From Photobacterium ganghwense (GTDB lineage Bacteria > Pseudomonadota > Gammaproteobacteria > Enterobacterales > Vibrionaceae), in the NCBI RefSeq assembly GCF_003025595.1, contig NZ_PYMI01000001.1, positions 1,240,001 through 1,304,000 of the forward strand: a DNA stretch of 64,000 nucleotides, given 5' to 3'. Under the pieces are notes generated by a model. That model was not told the origin of the DNA. It did not search any database and saw only the letters and a program-made list of their open reading frames with translations. Position numbers and translations under genes: made by a program. Below are positions 39,066 to 47,251 of the stretch, in pieces (position 1 is the first letter of the stretch; each line of letters starts with the position of its first letter).

Positions 39066-40298
39066 GTGAGAAACTTTTCCGAATTAGAATTAGATAGTGA
39101 GCTGTTGCAGGCCATTGAAGAGATCGGTTACGAGCGCCCAACCGCGGTCCAGACCGAAGCAATCCCACACGCACTGGACGGGCGGGACGTGCTGGCTTCC
39201 GCTCCTACCGGCACCGGAAAGACCGCCGCGTTTCTTCTGCCAATGCTGCAGCATTTGCAGGACTTCCCGCGTAAGAAGCCGGGGCCTGCACGCGTACTGG
39301 TACTGACGCCGACCCGTGAGCTGGCCATTCAGGTTGCCGATCAGGCTCGCGCCCTGGCTAAGTACACTTCGCTGAAAATCTTCACGATTACCGGCGGTAT
39401 TTCTTACGACGAGCACGCCGAGCTGCTGGGTAAAACCCAGGATATCGTTGTGGCCACGCCGGGCCGTCTGATGGAGTACATCGAAGCTGAGCGCTTTGAC
39501 TGTCGCGCCATTGAATGTCTGATTCTGGACGAAGCCGACCGCATGCTGGACATGGGCTTTGGTAAAATCGTGGAACGCATTCACAATGAATGTCGCTGGC
39601 GTCGCCAGAGCCTGCTGTTCTCTGCCACTCTGGAAGGGAAAGGGGTTCGTGACTTTTCACAGGGTATTTTGAATGAGCCGGTAGAAGTCAACGCTGAGCC
39701 GCCGCGCCGTGAGCGTAAGAAAATCCACCAGTTCTACTACCGTTGTGACGATATGGCGCACAAACTGGCGCTGTTGCAGGAAGTACTGAAAGAAGCGGAT
39801 CGCACCATCATTTTCGTCAAAACCCGTGAACGCCTGGCCGAGCTGCGCGATCAACTGGCATCGATGAAAATTAATTGCTGCTGGCTACAGGGTGAAATGG
39901 CTCAGGCATCGCGTAACAACACGATCAACCGTTTCCGCTCTGGTGACATCAATATCATGCTGGCGACCGATGTCGCAGCCCGTGGTATCGATCTGCCGGA
40001 TGTGAGCCATGTGATCAACTTCGACATGCCACGTACCGCAGATGTCTATCTGCACCGTATCGGCCGTACCGCCCGGGCTGGTAAGAAAGGCACCGCAGTC
40101 TCACTGGTTGAAGCGCACGATCAAAGCCAAATCGAACGTGTAAGCCGCTACATGAAAGAAGATGTGCCGGAGCGCTTCGTCGAAGGTATGCGTCCGAAAC
40201 ACAAGAAAGCCAGTACGGTGAAGAAGAAAAAGAAAAAAGACACAAAGAAAAAAGATGCCAAAGGCACTGCAGCGAAAAAGAAGAAAGTAAAAAAGTAA
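39066..40298 (+). CDS. srmB: DEAD-box RNA helicase SrmB
   Basis: SrmB helps assemble the 50S ribosomal subunit at low temperature. The 410-residue protein has Q motif with FSELELDSELLQA, motif I APTGTGKT, motif Ia PTRELA, DEAD as LILDEADRMLD, SAT, and VAARGID and HRIGRTARAG in the second RecA domain. The C-terminus is a lysine-rich tail (KKKKKKDTKKKDAK) for RNA contact. The start is GTG at 39066, about ten bases after GAGGAG. A promoter and a leader hairpin precede it. Confidence 0.94.
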   Translation: MRNFSELELDSELLQAIEEIGYERPTAVQTEAIPHALDGRDVLASAPTGTGKTAAFLLPMLQHLQDFPRKKPGPARVLVLTPTRELAIQVADQARALAKYTSLKIFTITGGISYDEHAELLGKTQDIVVATPGRLMEYIEAERFDCRAIECLILDEADRMLDMGFGKIVERIHNECRWRRQSLLFSATLEGKGVRDFSQGILNEPVEVNAEPPRRERKKIHQFYYRCDDMAHKLALLQEVLKEADRTIIFVKTRERLAELRDQLASMKINCCWLQGEMAQASRNNTINRFRSGDINIMLATDVAARGIDLPDVSHVINFDMPRTADVYLHRIGRTARAGKKGTAVSLVEAHDQSQIERVSRYMKEDVPERFVEGMRPKHKKASTVKKKKKKDTKKKDAKGTAAKKKKVKK

Positions 40299-40356
40299 CG
40301 ACTCTTCCGTAATTTGCTGGACACGTGCTCCCTCTTACTGACGGGGCACCCGGATC

Positions 40357-40386
40357 AAAAAAGGCTGGTTTCGACCAGCCTTTTTG
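40357..40386. terminator. Bidirectional terminator between srmB and yaaA
   Basis: AAGGCTGG-TTTCGA-CCAGCCTT (40361-40382) with A-run before and T-run after. Confidence 0.9.
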
Positions 40387-40479
40387 TTTGCCTGCGGATT
40401 GTTCATCCACGGCCTGTGTGCCGCACGCTCCACTTTCCTGACGTCCCGGATTTCCCGGATATATCAGAAACAGCCCGGT

Positions 40480-41253
40480 TTATTGCTCTTCGCGCTTAAA
40501 CACCAGTTCCGTTGCCGTCGACTCCGCCGGTACAAAATAATAGCCAGCGGTATCAAAGGCTTTCAGGCCTTCAACCGAATCCACTTTGTGATCCAGAATG
40601 TAGCGCGCCATCATGCCACGCGCTTTTTTGGCGTAAAAGCTGATAACTTTGTAGGTGCCGTTTTTACAGTCTTTGAACACCGGGGTAATAATCTTGCCCG
40701 CGATTTTCTTCGGCTTCACCGCTTTGAAATACTCGTTGGAAGCCAGATTCACCAGCACATCGTCACCTTGTGCGGCTAACGCGGCATTCAGCTTATCTGT
40801 AATGATATCGCCCCAGAACTGGTACAGGTTCACCCCACGCGGGTTTTCCAGTTTCGTCCCCATTTCCAGGCGATACGGCTGCATCAAATCCAACGGGCGC
40901 AGCAGGCCATACAGACCAGACAGCATGCGCAGGTGTTGTTGCGCATAGGCAAAACCGTCTTCATCCAGCGTTTCCGCTTCCAGCCCGGTGTAGACATCAC
41001 CTTTAAATGCCAGGATCGCCTGACGGGCATTATCAGTGGTAAATTCCGGTTGCCACTCAGCAAAACGGGCCGCATTCAGGCCGGCAATTTTATCGCTGAC
41101 TTTCATCAGGCTCGCAATTTGCGCCGGGGTCAGTTCGCGACACACTTCAATCAGTTCAGCCGAATGTTCAGTCAGCTCCGGCTGGGTGTAAGTCTGGGTC
41201 GCCAACGGCGATTCATAATCCAGGGTTTTGGCCGGTGATACCACAATTAGCAT
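40480..41253 (-). CDS. yaaA: Peroxide stress protein YaaA
   Basis: YaaA lowers intracellular free iron during hydrogen peroxide stress in E. coli and has a DNA-binding helix-hairpin-helix-type fold. The start at 41253 ([17 protein letters not shown]) follows AAGGAAC and gives 257 residues, the usual length; the longer frame upstream is not needed. Signatures [32 protein letters not shown] and [10 protein letters not shown] are typical (DUF328). In E. coli yaaA also neighbours an alanine/glycine symporter gene (yaaJ), as here with agcS. Confidence 0.94.
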   Translation of the reverse strand: MLIVVSPAKTLDYESPLATQTYTQPELTEHSAELIEVCRELTPAQIASLMKVSDKIAGLNAARFAEWQPEFTTDNARQAILAFKGDVYTGLEAETLDEDGFAYAQQHLRMLSGLYGLLRPLDLMQPYRLEMGTKLENPRGVNLYQFWGDIITDKLNAALAAQGDDVLVNLASNEYFKAVKPKKIAGKIITPVFKDCKNGTYKVISFYAKKARGMMARYILDHKVDSVEGLKAFDTAGYYFVPAESTATELVFKREEQ

Positions 41254-41305
41254 AAGTTGTTCCTTTATCAGGCGCTCAGGTCCGACAAAATGGTAACAGC
41301 ATTGC

Positions 41306-41338
41306 AAAAAAAAACCACGCGTAATCCGCGTGGTTTTT
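41306..41338. terminator. agcS terminator
   Basis: AACCACGCG-TAATC-CGCGTGGTT (41313-41335), with long A-run on the left (T-run for minus-strand agcS) and TTT on the right. Confidence 0.9.
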
Positions 41339-41400
41339 CCTATCAGAACCATCTGCTTGGCCGATGGCCAGTGTGGTAAGTGGTGGTGACCAGGAAGCGC

Positions 41401-42834
41401 TTACTGCTTACCGGACTGGTCCCAAATCCCTTCTTCTTCCAGCTGAGCATGCAGCTCCGGATAATCATTGCTGTCGAAGGTCGGCACTTTGCCTTGCTCC
41501 AGCTGCTTGTTATAGTCCCGCGCCAGCTTCACCACCGTACCGGACAGCAGCACAATGGCTATCAGGTTGATGATGGCCATCATACCCATCGACACATCGG
41601 CCATCGCCCAAACGGTCGGCAGATCCGCCATTGCACCAAACATCACCATACCCAACACAACTAACCGGAACAAAGTCAGACCCGCTTTGTGGTTGTGTTC
41701 CAGGAAGATCAGGTTCGTTTCAGCGTACGAGTAGTTAGCCACCAGCGAGGTAAACGCAAAGAAGAAAATCGCCACGGCAATGAAAATCGATCCCCAGCCG
41801 CCAACCTGTGAACTCAGGGCGCGCTGAGTCAGCTCAATACCGGTAATTTCGCTGTGCGGCACATATTCGCCAGACATCAGAATAATGGCAACGGTCGCCG
41901 AGCAGATCACGATGGTGTCCATAAACACCCCCAGCATCTGCACATATCCCTGCGAGGCCGGATGCGGCGGGTAAGGCGTGGCCGAGGCAGCCGCATTAGG
42001 TGCCGATCCCATCCCAGCTTCGTTTGAGAACAGGCCACGTTTCAGGCCATTGATCATCCCTTGGGCAATGGTGTAACCCAACGCCCCCGAGGCCGCTTCT
42101 TCCAGCCCGAAGGCGCTGCGGAAAATCATCCCCAGCACATCCGGCAGCTTCTCAATATTCATCATCAGAATGAACATCGCCAGCACCAGGTAACACAGGG
42201 CCATGGCCGGAACCAGAATTTCAGCTGTACGGGCAACGGCACGCAGACCACCGAAAATGATCACACCCGCCATAATGACCAGACCGATCCCGACATACAT
42301 CGGGTTCCAGCCAAACGCGACATTCATCGCCTGAGAAATAGAGTTCGCCTGAACCGAGTTAAACACCAGACCGAAGGCAATGATCAGGCAGATTGAGAAG
42401 GCGACCCCCATCCAGCGCATGCCCAGGCCTTTTTCCATGTAATAGGCCGGGCCGCCACGGTAGTTTCCATCGTCATCGCGGGTTTTATACAACTGTGCCA
42501 GTGCACTTTCAGCAAACGCCGTGGCCATGCCCAGCATCGCAATCAGCCACATCCAGAAAATCGCCCCCGGACCACCCAGTGTCAGCGCGACGGCCACACC
42601 GGCCATGTTGCCGGTTCCCACCCGTGCTGCCAGGCTGGTACATAATGCCTGAAACGACGAAATACCTGCCTCGTCAGACTTTCGGCTGTTACGCATGACA
42701 CTGAACATGTGACCGAAATGACGGAACTGGATGAAGCCCAGGCGGTAAGTGAAATACACGCCGACCCCAATCAACAGATATATCAGGACGGAGCCCCACA
42801 ACAGATCATTCAAAAAGTTAATCTGACTTGACAC
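41401..42834 (-). CDS. Alanine/glycine:Na+ symporter family protein
   Basis: A sodium-coupled amino acid carrier of the AGCS family. About 11 membrane segments, with the family signatures SLAARVGTGNMAGVAVAL near the N-terminus, GGPAYYMEKGLG, and GLFSNEAGMGSAPNAAA. The start I prefer is GTG at 42834 (VSSQINFLND), five bases after AAAGGGG, giving 477 residues. Close to E. coli YaaJ in position (next to yaaA). No glycine riboswitch precedes it, although some Vibrio agcS genes have one. Substrate (alanine or glycine) is inferred from the family. Confidence 0.9.
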   Translation of the reverse strand: MSSQINFLNDLLWGSVLIYLLIGVGVYFTYRLGFIQFRHFGHMFSVMRNSRKSDEAGISSFQALCTSLAARVGTGNMAGVAVALTLGGPGAIFWMWLIAMLGMATAFAESALAQLYKTRDDDGNYRGGPAYYMEKGLGMRWMGVAFSICLIIAFGLVFNSVQANSISQAMNVAFGWNPMYVGIGLVIMAGVIIFGGLRAVARTAEILVPAMALCYLVLAMFILMMNIEKLPDVLGMIFRSAFGLEEAASGALGYTIAQGMINGLKRGLFSNEAGMGSAPNAAASATPYPPHPASQGYVQMLGVFMDTIVICSATVAIILMSGEYVPHSEITGIELTQRALSSQVGGWGSIFIAVAIFFFAFTSLVANYSYAETNLIFLEHNHKAGLTLFRLVVLGMVMFGAMADLPTVWAMADVSMGMMAIINLIAIVLLSGTVVKLARDYNKQLEQGKVPTFDSNDYPELHAQLEEEGIWDQSGKQ

Positions 42835-43027
42835 GTCAACCCCTTTCAATTCATTCGAACACTGACGACTGCGACATAAAAATGGCAACCGTCAGGAAAA
42901 GACAAATGTAGCCTCAGCCAAACGGGCAAACCGCCGGAACAACGGAGAGTGCTACAACCTTAGTGTTATTATTTGATAAATGGCAGCGAAAGCCGGTTGC
43001 AGAGCAACATTCAGACCTTCACTTAGC

Positions 43028-43108
43028 GCAGTTAGCTTGTTATTGATTTGTAAATAACGGCCGGTTCTGTCGACAACCGGTCGTACCGATTGCACTTGGG
43101 CTAACTGC
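43028..43108. other. 81-nt nested inverted-repeat element upstream of agcS
   Basis: A 9-bp outer pair, GCAGTTAGC (43028) with GCTAACTGC (ending 43108), encloses two 6-bp hairpins: GTTATT / AATAAC (43039-43058) and CCGGTT / AACCGG (43061-43080). A CGGT-CGT-ACCG hairpin overlaps the end of the second. As RNA this would be a closed multi-branched structure on either strand. It is not a tRNA, and I do not recognise it. The gap 42835-43401 otherwise holds only promoter space for agcS and the DUF3545 gene. Confidence 0.5.
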
Positions 43109-43401
43109 AGATGGGCGGTGATCATGCAAACTTACCCCTCAAAAATCAATATCTCATCCCTAAATTATTGGCGGATGACATGCTTTATGCCTGTCAGGTG
43201 CTTATAAATCGCCCCTGCATCCCGATTTTGAAACATCAGGAGGTCACCCCAGGTGGTGAAATATTCCGCAAGCCAAACGTTTTTGCGAGGTTTGACACAT
43301 AAAACATTCATCAGCTGGCAACAATTGTGAAACACTTCAATTTTATTTTTAGGCCTGTTGTGATATTTAACTACTGACCGATTGTGAGGAAGAGGTGCTC
43401 T

Positions 43402-43584
43402 ATGGACAGTTACGCATTCGATGACATTCTTGCAACAGACATGCCGACCCGAAGCTCACGCAGCAAGCCTGTGAAACGCAAGTGGCGGGAAATTGAAGCA
43501 TTGAAGGACAAACAAAGACTACGCCGCGAACTTGCTGATATCGACATGTTCCGCGATTTATCAGATGACGAATTAGATCTCTAA
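43402..43584 (+). CDS. DUF3545 family small protein
   Basis: A 60-residue charged protein, MDSYAFDDILATDMPTR then KPVKRKWREIEALKDKQRLR and an acidic end DLSDDELDL. This matches the short DUF3545 proteins of Vibrionaceae and relatives, whose function is unknown. The ATG at 43402 follows AAGAGG. A strong terminator comes right after, so it is monocistronic. The basic middle and acidic tail may suggest nucleic-acid contact, but that is only inference. Confidence 0.85.
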   Translation: MDSYAFDDILATDMPTRSSRSKPVKRKWREIEALKDKQRLRRELADIDMFRDLSDDELDL

Positions 43585-43603
43585 TCTAATCCACAGCTTA
43601 CCG

Positions 43604-43634
43604 AAAAAGAGTCGGCCTGTGCCGACTCTTTGTG
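43604..43634 (+). terminator. Terminator of the DUF3545 gene
   Basis: AAGAGTCGGC-CTGT-GCCGACTCTT (43607-43630), followed by TTGTGTTT. Confidence 0.85.
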
Positions 43635-43686
43635 TTTACCTGGTTACGTACCAACACGCCACGCTTTTCCTTTTGTCGGTCACTCG

Positions 43687-43710
43687 CGCCCCGGCCCGTA
43701 TTCCGGGGCG
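43687..43710. other. GC-rich hairpin after the DUF3545 terminator
   Basis: CGCCCCGG-CCCGTATT-CCGGGGCG, 8-bp perfect stem without T-run on either side. Function not evident. Confidence 0.35.
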
Positions 43711-43765
43711 AATTCCCTCACCCCGGTCGATTCAGCGTTTGGCTCATGTCAGAGGCCGCCTCTAT

Positions 43766-43792
43766 TAACGACTAACAACTAACGACTAACTA
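43766..43792. repeat. Short 7-bp tandem repeat
   Basis: ACTAACA, ACTAACG and ACTAACT follow one another just downstream of the hemerythrin gene. It is a minor slippage-type repeat. Confidence 0.5.
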
Positions 43793-43823
43793 CGGGGTGT
43801 GATCAATTACGGACTGCCACTGA

Positions 43824-44366
43824 CTATGGCAGGCGCTGCAGACGCTCTGACAGCGCGCGATACCGTTCGGCGACCTGAGAGCCAAACAAAGGATCGCACT
43901 CGCACTGTGAGTATTGCCCGGACACGGCAAGCCAGTCATCTTTGGTGAAGTTAGCCCGGATCCGCGGAAAGACATTCTGCTCTTCAAATTCCAGGTGAGC
44001 CCGCTGCCGGGTGACAAACGCGTTCAGCTTGTCGGCAAATACATCAAGCGGCACAACCGCATCCATCAGGATCATTTCGACGGTATCTGAAAACTCGTGG
44101 GTCAGCTGAGCCAACTCCTGGTGCTCCCGCTCCAGACTGGCCATGTCACCCTGATCATCGGCATAGTGGCTCTGATAATAGTGGTAAAGAATATCTTCTT
44201 TCGGGTGGTGGCACTGTTCTGCATGGCTTTGCAGGTAATCCACGATCTCTTTGATCAGCGTGTAATTCACCGTCTGTCCCTGCCGAATAGCATCCAGCTT
44301 TTGTTGCAAAATATTGAGCAGACGGATGATATAACCATGCTCAGTGTGAATGTCATCCAACATCAT
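43824..44366 (-). CDS. Hemerythrin HHE-domain protein
   Basis: A 180-residue four-helix protein of the hemerythrin HHE family, which binds a non-haem di-iron centre and serves in oxygen, NO or iron responses. Likely iron ligands: His in DDIHTEHGYII, HAEQCHHPKEDILYH, REHQELAQLTHEF and RAHLEFEEQNVFP. It resembles cytosolic hemerythrin-domain proteins that repair or protect iron-sulfur proteins, but the exact role is not known. A GGAGG site precedes the double ATG start. It stands alone between a repeat region and ung. Confidence 0.88.
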   Translation of the reverse strand: MMLDDIHTEHGYIIRLLNILQQKLDAIRQGQTVNYTLIKEIVDYLQSHAEQCHHPKEDILYHYYQSHYADDQGDMASLEREHQELAQLTHEFSDTVEMILMDAVVPLDVFADKLNAFVTRQRAHLEFEEQNVFPRIRANFTKDDWLAVSGQYSQCECDPLFGSQVAERYRALSERLQRLP

Positions 44367-44485
44367 TGTCGTTACCTCCCAGTCATCTTTCCATTACTGA
44401 AAGTGTAAGCACAGAATGGCATCCCCACCTTGATCCCGATTAGCAAACCCGCAAAAAGATCACACTTTCATCACAAATCACTCAA

Positions 44486-45166
44486 TTAGGTACGATCGGC
44501 TAACATCCAGTTAATCGGCGATTTATTCATCTGCTCCAATAACTTATTGGTCTGAGAGAAGTGCTTGCAGCCGAAGAATCCGCGATACGCGGAAAGCGGT
44601 GACGGATGCGCTGAATGCAGCACATGGTGGCGGGCAGTGTCGATTTTCTTCCCTTTTTTCTGCGCATGGGCTCCCCAAAGCAGGAACACGACCCCCTCGC
44701 ACTGCTGATTAATCACTTCAATCAAGCGGTCGGTGAACGTCTCCCAGCCGATCTTGGCATGCGAATGCGCTTTGCCCTGCTCCACCGTCAGAACCGTATT
44801 GAGCAACAACACGCCCTGCTCGGCCCAACCTTGCAGATAGCCGTGCTCGGGAGCCGTGAAGCCCGGAATATCGGTCGCCAGTTCTTTATACATGTTTGCC
44901 AGCGACGGCGGCACTTTGATTCCCGGCCGAACGGAAAAGCTCAAACCGTGCGCCTGCTCTGGCCCGTGATACGGATCCTGGCCCAAAATAACGACTTTCA
45001 CCTGCTCCAGCGGGGTGCTGTTCAGCGCGCTGAACACCTCCGCCTCGGGAGGATAAATGGCTTTGCCGGACTCACGCTCAGCCGCCACAAAGTGCTCGAT
45101 TTGCTGAAAGTAAGGCTTCTCGCGCTCAGCCGTGATGACTTGCTGCCAGGTCAGCGGTTGGCTCAT
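44486..45166 (-). CDS. ung: Uracil-DNA glycosylase
   Basis: Ung removes uracil from DNA as the first step of base excision repair. The 226-residue family 1 enzyme has the water-activating motif [20 protein letters not shown] (catalytic Asp) and the leucine-intercalation motif [18 protein letters not shown]. Nearby nfo and grcA make a set that recalls the E. coli grcA-ung neighbourhood. A short gap follows on its right with the terminator of the 41-codon gene. Confidence 0.97.
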   Translation of the reverse strand: MSQPLTWQQVITAEREKPYFQQIEHFVAAERESGKAIYPPEAEVFSALNSTPLEQVKVVILGQDPYHGPEQAHGLSFSVRPGIKVPPSLANMYKELATDIPGFTAPEHGYLQGWAEQGVLLLNTVLTVEQGKAHSHAKIGWETFTDRLIEVINQQCEGVVFLLWGAHAQKKGKKIDTARHHVLHSAHPSPLSAYRGFFGCKHFSQTNKLLEQMNKSPINWMLADRT

Positions 45167-45217
45167 ATCATGCTCCTGTCATGTGATTGAGCCGCTATTG
45201 TATAGCCTTCCGCAGAC

Positions 45218-45239
45218 AAAAAAAGCGCCCGCAGGCGCT
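45218..45239 (-). terminator. Terminator of the 41-codon gene
   Basis: AGCGCC-TGCG-GGCGCT followed by seven T on the minus strand, six bases after the stop codon of the small gene at 45245-45370. Confidence 0.85.
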
Positions 45240-45244
45240 CTCGA

Positions 45245-45370
45245 TTATTCCGGTTGCTGACGTACTTTGGAACGGACTGGCGTTCGCCAGTGGCCACGTC
45301 CCTGGATATGACGGTATGCCTGAGGCAATCGGGATATGCCATAGCACAGGATCATCATCTCAGTATTCAT
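45245..45370 (-). CDS. 41-residue small protein
   Basis: An ATG at 45370 follows a strong GAGGAGG ribosome site, six bases away. The frame encodes MNTEMMILCYGISRLPQAYR, then HIQGRGHWRTPVRSKVRQQPE and stops at 45245, directly before an intrinsic terminator. The peptide has a hydrophobic start, one cysteine and a strongly basic second half. I do not recognise it. Ribosome site, start, stop and terminator fit together like a genuine small gene, transcribed from the 206-bp gap below nfo. Confidence 0.6.
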   Translation of the reverse strand: MNTEMMILCYGISRLPQAYRHIQGRGHWRTPVRSKVRQQPE

Positions 45371-45521
45371 AGTGCCTCCTCATTCTTGCGGCCAATGATC
45401 ACTGAGACAACCTATGAAAAAAGGATGCCAAAATAATTAACCATTAATAATCAATATATTAAGTATCTGACACCTTTTTTTCCCGCAACTCGTGCGCCGA
45501 GGTGGGGCGCTCATGCGCCAA

Positions 45522-45553
45522 ACCTGCACATCTCAACCCGAGATTATGCAGGT
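45522..45553. terminator. Hairpin downstream of nfo
   Basis: ACCTGCA / TGCAGGT with inner ATCTC / GAGAT and an AACCC loop region. The following TTTGG on the minus strand is a weak T-run. A possible nfo terminator. Confidence 0.5.
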
Positions 45554-45576
45554 CGCTGCTATAACCGTCAGACCCG

Positions 45577-46425
45577 TTACGATGCCGGGATGAAAGCACG
45601 CAGGGTCGCGATCTCCTGCGCCCAGATATCCGGATTGATGGTTTCCAGCACCAGCGGAATGTTATCGAACCGGCTGTCCTGCATCAGATAACGGAAACAA
45701 TCCCAGCCGATTTCCCCTTCACCCAGGCTGTGATGGCGATCCAAACGACTGCCCAGCCCGCCTTTCGAATCATTGAGATGCATACCGCGCAAATAGTGCA
45801 TGCCGACAATCTGATCAAATTCGGCAAAGGTCTGATCGGTCGCGGTTTCAGTGCGCAGATCATATCCGGCAGCGAAAGTGTGGCAAGTGTCGATACACAC
45901 ACCGACCCGACTTTTATCCTCAACCTGCGCAATAATTTCAGCCAGATGCTCAAAACGCCAGCCCAGATTCGTCCCCTGACCCGCCGTGTTCTCAATTACC
46001 GCCACAACATCCGGCACCACCTGATGGGCCAGGTTGATCGATTCTGCAATCAGCGACAGGCAATCGGCTTCACTGATTTTCTTCAGATGACTGCCGGGAT
46101 GGAAATTCAGCAGGGTCAGCCCCAGCTGCTGGCAACGTTCCATTTCATCGATGAACGCCGCGCGCGATTTCTCCAGCTTATCCGCTTCCGGAGCACCCAG
46201 GTTTATCAGGTATGAGTCATGAGGCAAGATGGATTCGGGCCCGAAACCATATTGCTTACATCGCGCCTTGAACGCAGCCACAACATCTGCGGTCAGTGGC
46301 TTGGCCACCCACTGCCGCTGATTTTTGGTAAACAGGGCAAAGGCGTTTGCGCCAATCTGGCGGGCATTTTCCGGGGAATGATGTACACCACCGGCGGCAG
46401 ATACATGTGCGCCAATTAACTTCAT
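45577..46425 (-). CDS. nfo: Endonuclease IV
   Basis: Nfo is a zinc-dependent AP endonuclease acting after glycosylases such as Ung. The 282-residue TIM-barrel protein has the metal-binding signatures [39 protein letters not shown] and [22 protein letters not shown]. The start at 46425 ([13 protein letters not shown]) follows AGGAGAG. It is divergent from grcA across a region with hairpins and an FNR site. Confidence 0.96.
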   Translation of the reverse strand: MKLIGAHVSAAGGVHHSPENARQIGANAFALFTKNQRQWVAKPLTADVVAAFKARCKQYGFGPESILPHDSYLINLGAPEADKLEKSRAAFIDEMERCQQLGLTLLNFHPGSHLKKISEADCLSLIAESINLAHQVVPDVVAVIENTAGQGTNLGWRFEHLAEIIAQVEDKSRVGVCIDTCHTFAAGYDLRTETATDQTFAEFDQIVGMHYLRGMHLNDSKGGLGSRLDRHHSLGEGEIGWDCFRYLMQDSRFDNIPLVLETINPDIWAQEIATLRAFIPAS

Positions 46426-46501
46426 GGCTCTCCTACTCAATCTCGTTACTGATTAACGTTTGCGACGACAATTCTGACACTGTCGACTCACATTTTTCTT
46501 A

Positions 46502-46554
46502 GGGTTAGTGATTTAACCCCGCTTATTTTGTAGTAATTTTACAACAAAATAAGC
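46502..46554. other. Two adjacent hairpins upstream of nfo
   Basis: GGGTTA-GTGAT-TTAACCC at 46502-46519 is followed directly by GCTTATTTTG / CAAAATAAGC (46521-46554), whose loop can pair further (TGTA / TACA). They lie in the nfo-grcA divergent gap, about 80 bases before the nfo start. Confidence 0.4.
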
Positions 46555-46667
46555 GTTCAACTATTTTTTAATGTTGACAAAAACAATTACAAAGCCAGTT
46601 TATTTAAGGGTTGATTGACCAAGCTCAAAAAATCAGCCTTATTTTATTTGTGGTTTTTTGTGGTTAT

Positions 46668-46711
46668 TTGATCTAAATCAACACAGAAAAAAGGGGCTCG
46701 GGGTATATAAT
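46668..46711 (+). promoter_or_regulatory. FNR box and -10 of the grcA promoter
   Basis: TTGATCTAAATCAA at 46668-46681 matches the FNR consensus TTGAT-N4-ATCAA exactly. TATAAT lies at 46706-46711, which puts the FNR box centre near -43, close to the class II activation position. Strong anaerobic induction is expected, as for E. coli grcA. Confidence 0.85.
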
Positions 46712-46768
46712 ACGCAGCTCGACACGAAAATCGAAAAAATTAACGACATCCCCCTGAAGGAGAAAGCC

Positions 46769-47146
46769 ATGATCAAGGGTATTCAAATCACTAAAGCGGC
46801 AAACGATGATCTACTGAACTCTATCTGGATCCTGGACAGCGACAAGAATGAAGCGCGCTGTGTAGCCGCTTCAGCAGGCTTTGAAGCCGACCAGGTTGTT
46901 GCCGCTACTGATCTGGGCGACATCGAGTACCGTGAACTGCCAATCGAAGCACCGGCAAAAATCGAAGGCGGCCAGCACCTGAACGTGAACGTTCTGAAGC
47001 GTGAAACGCTGGAAGATGCCGCGAAGCACCCTGAAAAGTACCCTCAGCTGACAATCCGTGTTTCGGGTTACGCTGTGCGTTTCAACTCGCTGACAACTGA
47101 GCAACAACGCGACGTGATCGCTCGTACTTTTACCAGCACGCTGTAA
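46769..47146 (+). CDS. grcA: Autonomous glycyl radical cofactor GrcA
   Basis: GrcA (YfiD) replaces the damaged C-terminal part of pyruvate formate-lyase after oxygen exposure, restoring activity. The 125-residue protein ends with the glycyl radical site [21 protein letters not shown]. The ATG at 46769 follows AAGGAG. A perfect FNR box and TATAAT lie upstream, and a terminator follows. Upstream in-frame codons before 46769 are not coding. Confidence 0.96.
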   Translation: MIKGIQITKAANDDLLNSIWILDSDKNEARCVAASAGFEADQVVAATDLGDIEYRELPIEAPAKIEGGQHLNVNVLKRETLEDAAKHPEKYPQLTIRVSGYAVRFNSLTTEQQRDVIARTFTSTL

Positions 47147-47198
47147 TCGCCAATCTGGTTATGCCCAGCTTGGGCAACCCGCCTTAGGCACCCGAAAT

Positions 47199-47229
47199 AA
47201 AAAAACGGCATCTTGGATGCCGTTTTTTG
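47199..47229. terminator. Bidirectional terminator between grcA and thrC
   Basis: AACGGCATC-TTG-GATGCCGTT (47204-47224) with A-run and T-run on the two sides, serving both convergent units. Confidence 0.92.
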
Positions 47230-47251
47230 TTACCTGCCGTTCTGCGCAGGC

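Noticed and set aside
43028-43108. tRNA gene or integron attC site
   Set aside because: No T-loop GGTTCRAATCC, no proper anticodon arm, and the ends do not fit the attC RYYYAAC/GTTRRRY pair.
42835-43401. Glycine riboswitch before agcS, as known in some Vibrio
   Set aside because: I looked on the minus strand for the conserved CCGAAGG and GGCAAAAGGAC-type segments and did not find them.
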